A stretch of 64,000 bases of DNA. It comes from Streptomyces sp. GSL17-111. GTDB lineage: Bacteria > Actinomycetota > Actinomycetes > Streptomycetales > Streptomycetaceae. Positions 24,999-32,950 of the stretch are shown one piece after another; the stretch's first letter is position 1; each line of letters opens with the position of its first letter. The stretch spans positions 4,011,001 to 4,075,000 of the forward strand of contig NZ_JBAJNS010000001.1 in NCBI RefSeq assembly GCF_037911585.1, in the 5' to 3' direction. The position numbers and the translations under genes are program-made. Under the pieces are notes generated by a model. The model was not told the DNA's origin. It was given only the letters and a program-made list of their open reading frames with translations, and did not search any database.

Positions 24999-25553
24999 TC
25001 ACTCGTCGCGCAGGCCCTCCGACTCCCGCTGCCGACGCAGCTCGCGGATGGCGCGGCGGCGCGCGAGACGGTGGGTGCGGCGGATGTGCGCCTCCTGGTA
25101 GCGCCGCCGGTCCCGCTCGGTCTCCGGCATGACCGGCGGAACGGGCCGGGGCTTGCCCTCCGGGTCGACCGCCGCGAAGACGAGGTAGGCCGTACCGACC
25201 TGCGTCGCGGGGGAGGACTCGTTCCAGCGCTCGGCGAGCACCCGCACGCCGACCTCCATCGAGGTCCGGCCGGTCCAGTTGACCTGCGCCTTCACGTGCA
25301 CCAGATCACCGACGCGGACCGGCTCCAGGAAGACCATCTCGTCCATCGACGCCGTCACCGCCGGGCCCTCCGAGTGACGTCCCGCCACCGCCCCGGCCGC
25401 GTCGTCCACCAGCTTCATGATCACGCCACCGTGCACGGTGCCGAGGAGGTTGGTGTCGTTGTGCGTCATGATGTGGCTCAGCGTGGTGCGTGAGGCCGAG
25501 GTCGGCTTCGCCGCGAGCCCGCTCTCCGCGGCGGCCCTCTCTGGATCGGTCAT
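24999..25553 (-). CDS. acyl-CoA thioesterase (hot-dog fold)
   Basis: 184 aa. Hydrolyses acyl-CoA to free acid and CoA. The hot-dog domain spans ~22-130: THNDTNLLGTVHGGVIMKLV is the signature, with the helix start and catalytic Asp/Asn, and ASMDEMVFLEPVRVGDLVHV forms the next strands. A basic C-terminal tail (RRTHRLARRRAIRELRRQRE) is typical of Streptomyces members. It is convergent with the LCP gene on the left and divergent from the one on the right. Substrate chain length cannot be told. Confidence 0.9.
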   Translation of the reverse strand: MTDPERAAAESGLAAKPTSASRTTLSHIMTHNDTNLLGTVHGGVIMKLVDDAAGAVAGRHSEGPAVTASMDEMVFLEPVRVGDLVHVKAQVNWTGRTSMEVGVRVLAERWNESSPATQVGTAYLVFAAVDPEGKPRPVPPVMPETERDRRRYQEAHIRRTHRLARRRAIRELRRQRESEGLRDE

Positions 25554-25701
25554 ACCGCCACCCTACGGTCCGTCCCCCGGGCGGGCCTCGGACCGCCGCG
25601 GGACGGCAGCCACCCGCGAATGCATCGATACCGCTACAGGCGTGCCCCCGTTCCGTACCCAGGTGTGTCACCCGGGCGGCCGACAGGGCACACTCACTCG
25701 C

Positions 25702-26961
25702 ATGAGCGACTGGCCCCAGGGATGGACCGGAGACCGCGACCGCTACGGCCGCGGCGCGAGCAGTGCAGAACCCGAGAGCGCCCGCGTCATGCGGACCGTG
25801 CGGGGCGCCCCCGTCCCGTCCCAGGCGGCGGGCGGACACGACACCGCCCCCGCCTACGGTGCGCCGTCCACCCACGACGCCGGATACGGCCGGGAACCGG
25901 GCCACGACCCCGCCCACGGCGCCGGCTCCGGCGGCTACGGCGCGGGCCCGGCCGGAGCGCCGCGCCCCCGGCCGAACTGGGGCCGCCGCATCAAGGTGGG
26001 CCTGGTCACCCTCGTCGTCGCCCTGCTGGTGATCAGCGTGGGCACGTACTTCTGGGCCGACTCCAAGATGCGGCGCGAGGTCGACCTCTCCGCCGTCGAG
26101 GACCGGCCGGAGCCCGGCGAGGGCACGAACTACCTGATCGTCGGCTCCGACAGCCGCGAGGGGCTGAGCGAGACGGACAAGGACCGCCTGCGCACCGGCT
26201 CCGCCGAGGGCAAGCGCACCGACTCGATGATGATCCTGCACGTCGGTGACAACGGGAACAGCCTCATCAGCCTCCCGCGCGACTCCTGGGTCACGATCCC
26301 CGAGTTCACCGGCTCGGAGTCCGGCAACCGCATACCCGCGCAGGCGCAGAAGCTCAACGCCTCGTTCTCCATCCAGGGCCCGGAGCTGCTGGTCAGGACC
26401 GTGGAGTACAACACCGGGCTGCGCATCGACCACTACGCGGAGATCGGCTTCGGCGGCTTCGCGAACCTCGTCGACGCGCTCGGCGGCGTGGAGATGTGCT
26501 TCGACGAGCCCGTCAAGGACAAGAACTCCGGGGCCGACTTCGCCAAGGGCTGCCACGAGCTCGACGGCGCCGAGTCGCTCGCCTTCGTCCGCAACCGCTA
26601 CAACGTCGCGGGCGGCGACCTCGGCCGTACCCAGAACCAGCAGAAGTTCCTGGCCGCCCTCGCCAAGGAGAGCGCCACCCCGGCCACCGTCCTCAACCCG
26701 TTCCAGCTCTACCCGACCATCGGCGCGGGTATGGACTCCCTGATCGTCGACAAGGACATGAGCCTCTTCGACCTGGCCTCGATGTTCTGGGCCATGAAGG
26801 GGCTGAGCGGCGGCGAGGGCACCCAGATGAACATGCCGATCGAGGGGCCCTTCACCGCCCCGAACGGCGCCTCCGCGCTCAAGTGGGACATGGAGCGCGT
26901 GGAGCAGCTCATGCAGCAGCTGCGGGACGACGAGAAGGTCACGGTCAAGGGTGACCAGTGA
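25702..26961 (+). CDS. LCP family protein without LytR_C domain
   Basis: 419 aa. A ~90-residue Gly/Ala/Pro-rich cytoplasmic N-terminus (GYGREPGHDPAHGAGSGGYG) precedes a membrane helix (GLVTLVVALLVISVGTYFWA) and an extracellular LCP domain: NYLIVGSDSREG, TDSMMILHVGDNG, SLPRDSWVTIP, ESLAFVRNRYN. It ends soon after the LCP domain, unlike its neighbour at 23485, so the two differ in architecture. The ATG begins MSDWPQGWTGDRDRYG. Likely attaches a glycopolymer to the wall. Confidence 0.92.
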   Translation: MSDWPQGWTGDRDRYGRGASSAEPESARVMRTVRGAPVPSQAAGGHDTAPAYGAPSTHDAGYGREPGHDPAHGAGSGGYGAGPAGAPRPRPNWGRRIKVGLVTLVVALLVISVGTYFWADSKMRREVDLSAVEDRPEPGEGTNYLIVGSDSREGLSETDKDRLRTGSAEGKRTDSMMILHVGDNGNSLISLPRDSWVTIPEFTGSESGNRIPAQAQKLNASFSIQGPELLVRTVEYNTGLRIDHYAEIGFGGFANLVDALGGVEMCFDEPVKDKNSGADFAKGCHELDGAESLAFVRNRYNVAGGDLGRTQNQQKFLAALAKESATPATVLNPFQLYPTIGAGMDSLIVDKDMSLFDLASMFWAMKGLSGGEGTQMNMPIEGPFTAPNGASALKWDMERVEQLMQQLRDDEKVTVKGDQ

Positions 26962-26972
26962 CACCGGACGCC

Positions 26973-27008
26973 GGGACCGCCGGGCCGCCTGAGCGGACCG
27001 GCGGTCCC
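26973..27008. terminator. bidirectional terminator between LCP and VOC genes
   Basis: GGGACCGCCGG (26973-26983) pairs perfectly with CCGGCGGTCCC (26998-27008), with a 14-nt loop. It sits in the 67-nt space between convergent stops, so it can end transcripts from both sides. Confidence 0.8.
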
Positions 27009-27028
27009 GCGCGGTCCCGGCGGGCGTG

Positions 27029-27406
27029 TCAGCAGGCGCAGAAGCAGAAGGGGTGTCCGACCGGGTCGGCGTAGACCCGCCAGTTCCGCTGCCCGCCGCC
27101 GTCCCCCTCCAGCAGCGTCGCCCCCAGCTCCAGCACCGCCCGTTCGGCCTCGTCCAGCCGCTCGCGGGGCACGTTGAGATCCAGGTGCATCTGCTGGGGG
27201 TGCTCGGTGGACGGCCACTGCGGCGGCCGGTACCCCTCCGACCGCTGGAAGGCCAGCTGCCTGTGCCCGTCGGCGTCGACGAGCTCGACCCACTCGTCGT
27301 CGCTGTCCTCGGCGATCTCCCAGCCCAGCACCGCGCCGTAGAAGGCGGCGAGGGCGCGCGGGTCGGGACAGTCCAGCGCGGTCACTCCGAACGCGGCGAT
27401 GGGCAT
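27029..27406 (-). CDS. VOC (glyoxalase-like) superfamily protein
   Basis: 125 aa, one complete VOC fold with two beta-alpha-beta-beta-beta modules: GVTALDCPDPRALAAFYGAV at the start and MHLDLNVPRERLDEAERAVL in the second half. It ends DPVGHPFCFCAC, where the GHPFCxC pattern is common in Streptomyces glyoxalase-like proteins of unknown role. Some metal-ligand positions (H in MHLDL, E in ELVD) are present. It lies 60 nt downstream of UDP-glucose dehydrogenase on the same strand and may be co-transcribed. The substrate is unknown. Confidence 0.82.
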   Translation of the reverse strand: MPIAAFGVTALDCPDPRALAAFYGAVLGWEIAEDSDDEWVELVDADGHRQLAFQRSEGYRPPQWPSTEHPQQMHLDLNVPRERLDEAERAVLELGATLLEGDGGGQRNWRVYADPVGHPFCFCAC

Positions 27407-27466
27407 CGAGGGGTGCTCCCGTCGTGAGGGTCCGTGCGGGACCGGTCGTCGTCAGGCGGTGGTTCC

Positions 27467-28807
27467 TCAGGCGGTGGGACGTCCCAGCGCCCGGAACGTC
27501 CAGCCTGCCTTGCGCCACACCGCCGGGTCCAGCGCGTTTCTGCCGTCCAGGATGTGCCGCTCGGCGACCTCCTCGGCCAGCCGCTCCGGGTCCAGCTCGC
27601 GGAACTCCCGCCACTCCGTCAGGTGCAGCACGACGTCCGCCCCGCGCACGGCCTCCAGCGCGCTGGGCGCGTACTGGAGGGTGGGGAAGATGGCCCGGGC
27701 GTTGTCCATGCCCTTCGGGTCGTAGACGGTGACCTGCGCGCCCTGGAGGTGCAGCTGCCCGGCCACGTTGAGCGCGGGGGAGTCCCGGACGTCGTCGGAG
27801 TCCGGCTTGAACGTCGCGCCCAGCACCGCGACGCGCTTGCCGAGCAGCGTCCCGCCGACGGCGTTCCGCGTCAGCTCGACCATGTGGCCGCGCCGGCGCA
27901 TGTTGATGGAGTCGACCTCGCGCAGGAACGTCAGCGCCTGCGAGGCGCCCAGCTCGCCGGCGCGGGCCATGAAGGCGCGGATGTCCTTGGGCAGACAGCC
28001 GCCGCCGAAGCCGATCCCCGCCCGCAGGAACTTCGAGCCGATGCGCTCGTCGTGCCCGATGGCCTCCGCCAGCTTCACCACGTCGCCGTCGGCCGCCTCG
28101 CACACCTCGGCCATGGCGTTGATGAAGGAGATCTTGGTCGCCAGGAAGGAGTTCGCCGCCGTCTTCACCAGCTCGGCCGTCGCGAAGTCGGTCACGACGA
28201 AGGGCGAGCCCTCACCGATGGGCTGCGCGTAGACCGTCCGCAGCAGGTGCTCGGACCGCTCCGAGCGCAGCCCCGCGACGATCCGGTCGGGGTGCAGCGT
28301 GTCCTGGACGGCGAAGCCCTCCCGCAGGAACTCCGGGTTCCAGGCCAGCTCGGCCTCCGCCCCCACGGGCGCCAGCTCGGCGAGGCGCGCGGCCAGCCGG
28401 TCCGCGCTGCCCACCGGCACCGTCGACTTGCCGACGACGAGCGCGGGCCGCGTCAGCAGCGGCGCCAGCGTCTCGATCACCCCGTCGACGTAGCTCATGT
28501 CACAGGCGTACTCGCCGTGCCGCTGCGGCGTGTTCACGCAGACGAAGTGGATGTCGCCGAACTCCGCCACCTCCTCGTAGGAGGTGGTGAAGCGCAGCCG
28601 TCCGGAGGACCCCTCGACGCCCTGCACGTGGCGCGCCAGCAGCTCGTCCAGCCCCGGCTCGTAGATCGAGGCCCGGCCCCGGGACAGCATCTCGATCTTC
28701 TCGGGCACCACGTCGAGGCCCAGCACCTCGAACCCGAGGTGGGCCATGGCGGCGGCGTGCGTGGCACCGAGGTATCCGGTGCCGATCACGGTGATCCTGG
28801 GGGCCAT
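27467..28807 (-). CDS. UDP-glucose 6-dehydrogenase
   Basis: 446 aa. Oxidises UDP-glucose to UDP-glucuronate with 2 NAD+. The N-terminal Rossmann fold has ITVIGTGYLGATHAAAMAHL, the central domain GKSTVPVGSADRLAARL and NPEFLREGFA, and GIGFGGGCLPKDIRAF holds the catalytic Cys. A C-terminal UDP-binding domain follows (LGATFKPDSDDVRDSPAL). Product glucuronate feeds wall polysaccharide synthesis, which fits the LCP and GT neighbours. UDP-ManNAc dehydrogenases are similar, but GFGGGCLPKD and overall length favour UDP-glucose. Confidence 0.9.
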   Translation of the reverse strand: MAPRITVIGTGYLGATHAAAMAHLGFEVLGLDVVPEKIEMLSRGRASIYEPGLDELLARHVQGVEGSSGRLRFTTSYEEVAEFGDIHFVCVNTPQRHGEYACDMSYVDGVIETLAPLLTRPALVVGKSTVPVGSADRLAARLAELAPVGAEAELAWNPEFLREGFAVQDTLHPDRIVAGLRSERSEHLLRTVYAQPIGEGSPFVVTDFATAELVKTAANSFLATKISFINAMAEVCEAADGDVVKLAEAIGHDERIGSKFLRAGIGFGGGCLPKDIRAFMARAGELGASQALTFLREVDSINMRRRGHMVELTRNAVGGTLLGKRVAVLGATFKPDSDDVRDSPALNVAGQLHLQGAQVTVYDPKGMDNARAIFPTLQYAPSALEAVRGADVVLHLTEWREFRELDPERLAEEVAERHILDGRNALDPAVWRKAGWTFRALGRPTA

Positions 28808-28908
28808 GCGGGTACTCCTGAGGGTGTGGACGGAACCCGCCCGAGCATAGCCGGGCCGAGCGCGTCACTGTCGGCAAGCTCACCTGTACCTCCGGGCCCC
28901 GAGCCCCT

Positions 28909-28940
28909 TAGAATTGGGTTACTTAACGGTAGTTAGCAAC
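28909..28940 (+). promoter_or_regulatory. promoter and dyad operator of the acyl-CoA dehydrogenase gene
   Basis: TAGAAT (28909-28914) is a consensus -10 box. A dyad follows directly: TAAC (28924-28927) and GTTA (28932-28935) around GGTA, within a longer imperfect repeat GTTACTTAAC/GTTAGCAAC. A repressor here would block promoter clearance. TetR-type regulators commonly control such genes; none is encoded nearby. Confidence 0.5.
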
Positions 28941-28964
28941 GCATCTCCAGGGGAGTGAGCCACC

Positions 28965-30146
28965 GTGGCGGGAGCCGCTGATTTCGACCTGTACCGGCCG
29001 TCCGAAGAGCACGACATGCTCCGCGACTCGGTGCGCTCGCTCGCCGAGGCGAAGATCGCCCCCTTCGCCACGGCGGTGGACGAGGAGGCCCGCTTCCCGC
29101 AGGAAGCGCTCGACGCCCTCGTCGCGAACGACCTGCACGCCGTGCACGTCCCCGAGTCCTACGGCGGCGCCGGCGCCGACGCGCTGGCGACCTGCATCGT
29201 CATCGAGGAAGTGGCCCGCGTGTGCTGCTCCTCCTCGCTGATCCCGGCCGTCAACAAGCTGGGCTCCCTGCCGGTGATCCTCTCCGGCTCCGAGGACCTG
29301 AAGAAGAAGTACCTCGGCCCGCTCGCCAAGGGCGACGCGATGTTCTCCTACTGCCTCAGCGAGCCCGACGCGGGCTCCGACGCCGGCGGCATGAAGACCC
29401 GCGCCGTGCGGGACGGCGACCACTACGTCCTCAACGGCGTCAAGCGCTGGATCACCAACGCCGGCGTCTCCGACTACTACACGGTGATGGCCGTCACCGA
29501 CCCGGAGAAGAAGACGCGCGGCGGGATCTCCGCCTTCGTCGTGGAGAAGGGCGACGAGGGCGTGTCCTTCGGCGCCCCCGAGAAGAAGCTCGGCATCAAG
29601 GGCTCCCCGACGCGCGAGGTCTACCTCGACAACGTCCGCATCCCCGCCGACCGCATGATCGGCGCCGAGGGCACCGGCTTCGCCACCGCGATGGCGACGC
29701 TCGACCACACCCGCATCACCATCGCCGCGCAGGCCCTCGGCGTCGCCCAGGGCGCCCTGGACTACGCCAAGGGCTACGTGCAGGAGCGCAAGCAGTTCGG
29801 CAAGCCGATAGGCGACTTCCAGGGCGTGCAGTTCATGCTGGCCGACATGGCGATGAAGCTGGAGGCCGCGCGTCAGCTCACCTACGCCGCCGCCGCCCGC
29901 TCCGAGCGTGTCGCGCTCGGAGCCGACGGCAAGGGCGAGGACCTCACCTTCTACGGCGCCGCGGCCAAGTGCTACGCCTCGGACGCCGCCATGGAGATCA
30001 CCACCGACGCCGTCCAGCTCCTCGGCGGCTACGGCTACACCCGTGACTACCCGCTGGAGCGCATGATGCGCGACGCGAAGATCACCCAGATTTATGAGGG
30101 TACGAATCAGGTGCAGCGGATCGTCATGGCCCGCAACCTGCCGTAA
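28965..30146 (+). CDS. acyl-CoA dehydrogenase
   Basis: 393-aa FAD-dependent enzyme that introduces the 2,3-double bond in acyl-CoA during beta-oxidation or branched-chain amino acid breakdown. Landmarks: YCLSEPDAGSDAGGMKTRA (substrate and FAD contact), KRWITNAGVSDYYTV, and near the C-terminus IYEGTNQVQRIVMAR, where the Glu is the catalytic base. The arrangement matches short/medium-chain or isovaleryl-type enzymes; the exact chain length cannot be read. GGGGAG precedes the GTG. Confidence 0.93.
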   Translation: MAGAADFDLYRPSEEHDMLRDSVRSLAEAKIAPFATAVDEEARFPQEALDALVANDLHAVHVPESYGGAGADALATCIVIEEVARVCCSSSLIPAVNKLGSLPVILSGSEDLKKKYLGPLAKGDAMFSYCLSEPDAGSDAGGMKTRAVRDGDHYVLNGVKRWITNAGVSDYYTVMAVTDPEKKTRGGISAFVVEKGDEGVSFGAPEKKLGIKGSPTREVYLDNVRIPADRMIGAEGTGFATAMATLDHTRITIAAQALGVAQGALDYAKGYVQERKQFGKPIGDFQGVQFMLADMAMKLEAARQLTYAAAARSERVALGADGKGEDLTFYGAAAKCYASDAAMEITTDAVQLLGGYGYTRDYPLERMMRDAKITQIYEGTNQVQRIVMARNLP

Positions 30147-30197
30147 GGCGGTTCTCACAGGCCAGCACCGGTTCGGGGCGTCCGGCCCGTGACGCGC

Positions 30198-30242
30198 CCA
30201 GACGAACTGCCCCCGGCGCCGCGCCGGGGGCCGTTCGTCTGG
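30198..30242. terminator. strong terminator between acyl-CoA dehydrogenase and tgmC
   Basis: A long hairpin: outer arms CCAGACGAAC (30198-30207) and GTTCGTCTGG (30233-30242), inner arms GCCCCCGGCGC (30209-30219) and GCGCCGGGGGC (30221-30231). It is 51 nt after the dehydrogenase stop and two bases beyond the end of tgmC, so it serves both convergent genes. It also marks the left border of the lower-G+C island. Confidence 0.85.
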
Positions 30243-30244
30243 GG

Positions 30245-31426
30245 CTACAGCGCCCAGCGGTGCACCGCGGAGCCGGGATCGGTGTACGCGACGGTCTGAC
30301 CGTCCGGACCGGCGGTGATGGTGAACCATTCACGCCGGGGCCGGTTGAGGGCCAGCCACGTCTCGTGGGCTCTCTCGACGGGCGCCCAGAGATCTCGGGG
30401 GCCTGACACCTGGACCTGTGCGCCGGGTCCGTCCGGTGTGTCGGCCACGCGGGCAAAGGAGCCGTCCCGACCGTCGAACAACGTCGTGACGTGCGTGCCG
30501 TCCTTCTCTCGGCAGAACTCCCGGACCGTGCACGGGTCCATGTGGAGCTGGGCGAAGAAGGAGAACGTCCAGTCGTCCAGCACGCCGGCGGAAAGCGTCG
30601 ATCCCCGTTTCTCCCGGCTTGCTGGTTCCGGAGCCCCCGATGGTGACTGTTCCCCAGAGAGGAGCGGCATGAAGGCCGCAGGTGTGTGCAGGATGTGACC
30701 GGCGGCGGTGCCGTCGGGCAACTTCTTGAGCCGGGCCAGCATGCCCCCCGCCAGGGTTCCCTTGAGCGGCACGACCATGAGTCCGCCCGTGGCGCACTGG
30801 TCGAACCAGGCAGGTGGAACGCGGCGCACGGAACAGGTGGCGATGATTCTGTCGAAGGGGGCACGTGCGGGAAGCCCCTTCTGCCCGTCCCCGAAGGCAA
30901 TGTGCGGGCGCAGCCCCAGGGCGTTGAGCCGGCTCCGCGCCGTGCTCGTCAGACCAGCGGAGCGGTCCACCGTGGTGACGTTCTCCGCCCCTGCCAGGTA
31001 GCAGAGCAACGCCGCGTTGTATCCGGTACCGGTTCCCACTTCCAGGACACGCGTGCCCTCTCGCACGTCGAGGGCGTCAAGCATGTCGGCCATGAGGCTG
31101 GGTGCCGTCGAAGACGACGTGGGGGCACCCGTGACAGCGCCTGGCCCGGCGTCTTCGGCATGCAGGCCGTCTACTTCGGTGATGAGCGAGTCATCCGCGT
31201 ACACCTGGGACAGCCATGCGGAGGCATCGCCGTTCGTGCTGCGCCACGGAACGAACGTGTCAGCCTCCCTGCGGTAGAAGACGGGCACGAAGGGATGGCG
31301 GGGCGTGTTCAGGAAGGCTTCCGCCAGGCTGGAGGGGAGAACGACACCCCCTTGATCCATCCTCCGGACCAGACGTACGCGGGCTTCGATGTGCTGAGGG
31401 TTCTCCTCAACGGGTTGAGTCACCAC
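30245..31426 (-). CDS. tgmC: graspetide-associated protein-L-isoaspartate methyltransferase homologue
   Basis: 393 aa. The SAM-binding motif I is LEVGTGTGYNAALL at 128-141, in a PIMT-like domain of about residues 20-240 that also contains FGDGQKGLPARAPFDRIIAT. A C-terminal extension of ~150 residues is typical of the TgmC/methyltr_grsp type. In characterised aspartimidylated graspetides (fuscimiditide) this enzyme methylates a core Asp of the cross-linked peptide, which then closes to a stable aspartimide. The ATG overlaps the 3' end of tgmB by seven bases, so the genes are translationally coupled. G+C is below that of neighbouring core genes. Confidence 0.88.
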   Translation of the reverse strand: MVTQPVEENPQHIEARVRLVRRMDQGGVVLPSSLAEAFLNTPRHPFVPVFYRREADTFVPWRSTNGDASAWLSQVYADDSLITEVDGLHAEDAGPGAVTGAPTSSSTAPSLMADMLDALDVREGTRVLEVGTGTGYNAALLCYLAGAENVTTVDRSAGLTSTARSRLNALGLRPHIAFGDGQKGLPARAPFDRIIATCSVRRVPPAWFDQCATGGLMVVPLKGTLAGGMLARLKKLPDGTAAGHILHTPAAFMPLLSGEQSPSGAPEPASREKRGSTLSAGVLDDWTFSFFAQLHMDPCTVREFCREKDGTHVTTLFDGRDGSFARVADTPDGPGAQVQVSGPRDLWAPVERAHETWLALNRPRREWFTITAGPDGQTVAYTDPGSAVHRWAL

Positions 31427-32388
31427 CCTTTTCCTTCCAGGTAGTCAGCGATGGCGGCCGTAATGGGCAATCCGGTTGCTTGTTCCACGAACCCGAACTG
31501 GCCGCTGGGGTTCACTTCCAGAAAATGCCAGTCGCCATCGGGTGTGACGACGAAGTCGAAGGCCCCGTAAGGTAACTCCAGTCGTTGCAGCATCTGCAGA
31601 ACACCAGCCGTTACCGACGCCGGGGGATCGCATACCGCATAGCTGTGACTCTCGTAGTCTCTTCTCCAGTCAATGTGACCCGCATCGGAGTCAGCGTGAA
31701 TCTCAGCTGCGAAGATTCTGCCCGCAACTGCTGTCAGCCTCACTTCGTACGCCTTGGGAACCCATTCTTGAAAGAGATGGGCCGTTGTGGAGATATCACT
31801 ACGACAGAGGTCTTCGGGATTGACGATGCTGGTGTAGACGGCCGCGGAGTGATCGTTGACGACGCCCCGGACGTGTGAGAAGGGCTTGTAGATCACAGCG
31901 CCCACCACTGCTTCCGAGAAGCGCTCTGCCGCGCTGGGCTGGTTGGTGATGAGCGTTCGCGGCACGCTCAGTCCCGATTCGGCGGCGATGCGAAGCTGAA
32001 GAGGTTTGTACTCGGCGTCTGCGGCCTTGCCGGGCGGGGGGAGCCATCGGCACGGGAGGGCAGCGAGTAGGCCTCCAAAGCCCAGGCGCGCCTCCCGCTC
32101 GGCCACCTTGCGGGCTGCTGACGACATGCCCTCTGGGAAGCGCGGGCGGGTGGGCCTGCGGTAGTAGACGGAGCGAACCGCCGCCAAGTCCAGCGTCCGG
32201 CGGCTTGTACTGAGCGTGCCGTGCCAGCCGTCCCCGCTGAGGCCGGCGGACAGCGCCAGCCTCAGCGGAAACTCTGCCATGTCGACCCGGAACAGGGGCA
32301 CGGCACGCCGGTTCAGCTCCTCGATCACCAGGTCCGCCGTCGGATCAAAACGGCCTGCCAGTACGAGGACTGTTCCGGCATCGGTCAT
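31420..32388 (-). CDS. tgmB: ATP-grasp graspetide maturase
   Basis: 322 aa. ATP-grasp ligase of the SAV_5884-like group that joins core Thr/Ser/Lys side chains to Asp/Glu side chains as esters or amides. The N-terminal pre-ATP-grasp domain (VLVLAGRFDPTADLVIEELN) leads to the ATP-binding Lys in VIYKPFSHVRG (K168), QEWVPKAYEVRL, and the Mg-binding HFLEVNPSGQFGF with E291 and N293. The ATG and the tgmA stop share one base (TGATG). Codon 272 (31573-31575) is a TTA leucine codon, the rare bldA-dependent codon of Streptomyces. Recognition is by family pattern and context. Confidence 0.9.
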   Translation of the reverse strand: MTDAGTVLVLAGRFDPTADLVIEELNRRAVPLFRVDMAEFPLRLALSAGLSGDGWHGTLSTSRRTLDLAAVRSVYYRRPTRPRFPEGMSSAARKVAEREARLGFGGLLAALPCRWLPPPGKAADAEYKPLQLRIAAESGLSVPRTLITNQPSAAERFSEAVVGAVIYKPFSHVRGVVNDHSAAVYTSIVNPEDLCRSDISTTAHLFQEWVPKAYEVRLTAVAGRIFAAEIHADSDAGHIDWRRDYESHSYAVCDPPASVTAGVLQMLQRLELPYGAFDFVVTPDGDWHFLEVNPSGQFGFVEQATGLPITAAIADYLEGKGW

Positions 32389-32726
32389 CAGTCGTCACTC
32401 GGTCCCGGGTCGTCGGGTGCGTCCATCTGTCCTGACGGCTGGGTCGGCCCGTAGGTCTTCGGTGGGTTCTTCGTCATGAAGACACCCGGCGGAAGTCCCT
32501 CGTACGTGCCGGTCTGCGTCTCCTCGTCGTACTCGATGTCGCACGGTAGGACGCCGCCCGACTCCGTGACCGCCGTGAGGAACCGGAAGGCCAGCGGGGC
32601 AGGGCCCGTGTGGTCGGTCAGATCGGGAAGCGCCGCTGCGGTTCCCCGGTCGAGCGCGAACCGGCTTTCCGGGCGATCCAAAGCCAGACTTGGTCCGGCC
32701 TGGTCTTCGAGCGTTGCTGTGTGCAT
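32388..32726 (-). CDS. tgmA: graspetide (omega-ester/amide RiPP) precursor peptide
   Basis: 112 aa. GAAGGG six bases upstream supports the ATG. The leader contains PLAFRFLTAV (43-52) and DIEYDEETQTG (63-73), resembling the conserved leader parts of ATP-grasp-target RiPPs. The likely core is the last ~29 residues: TKNPPKTYGPTQPSGQMDAP then DDPGPSDD. Possible nucleophiles are T85, K86, K90, T91, T95 and S98; possible acids D102, D105, D106, D111 and D112. Spacing T91-T95-S98 then D102-D105/106-D111 fits nested rings. The core/leader border and ring pattern are inferred. No protease or exporter gene is adjacent. Confidence 0.8.
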   Translation of the reverse strand: MHTATLEDQAGPSLALDRPESRFALDRGTAAALPDLTDHTGPAPLAFRFLTAVTESGGVLPCDIEYDEETQTGTYEGLPPGVFMTKNPPKTYGPTQPSGQMDAPDDPGPSDD

Positions 32727-32761
32727 TTCTTGCCCTTCTTTTCGGTGCTGGGAGTGCTTTT

Positions 32762-32786
32762 CTTCCCGCTCTTGCGGAGCGGGAAG
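32762..32786 (-). promoter_or_regulatory. hairpin in the tgmA leader
   Basis: CTTCCCGCTC (32762-32771) pairs perfectly with GAGCGGGAAG (32777-32786) around a 5-nt loop, 36 nt upstream of the tgmA start. There is no U run after it in either direction, so it is more likely a stabilising or attenuating 5' leader structure than a simple terminator. The rest of 32727-32950 shows no gene; a clear tgm promoter was not identified. Confidence 0.5.
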
Positions 32787-32950
32787 CTTGACCCGTCCCT
32801 ACCGGGGGCGTGGCGTGGGAGGTGCGTGGTTCATTCCCAGTGGGGGCGGGAGTCTGTCAGGGGTGCAAGTGCTGGGGGTCCTCCTTTGTTCGGTCGGTCA
32901 GGAGGTCGAGTGTGATCGGTCGACAGGACAGCGAGTAGAAGACATCCGCG

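Noticed and set aside
30245..31426. An ordinary housekeeping protein-repair PIMT
   Set aside because: The long C-terminal extension and coupling to an ATP-grasp gene and a precursor fit the RiPP type better.
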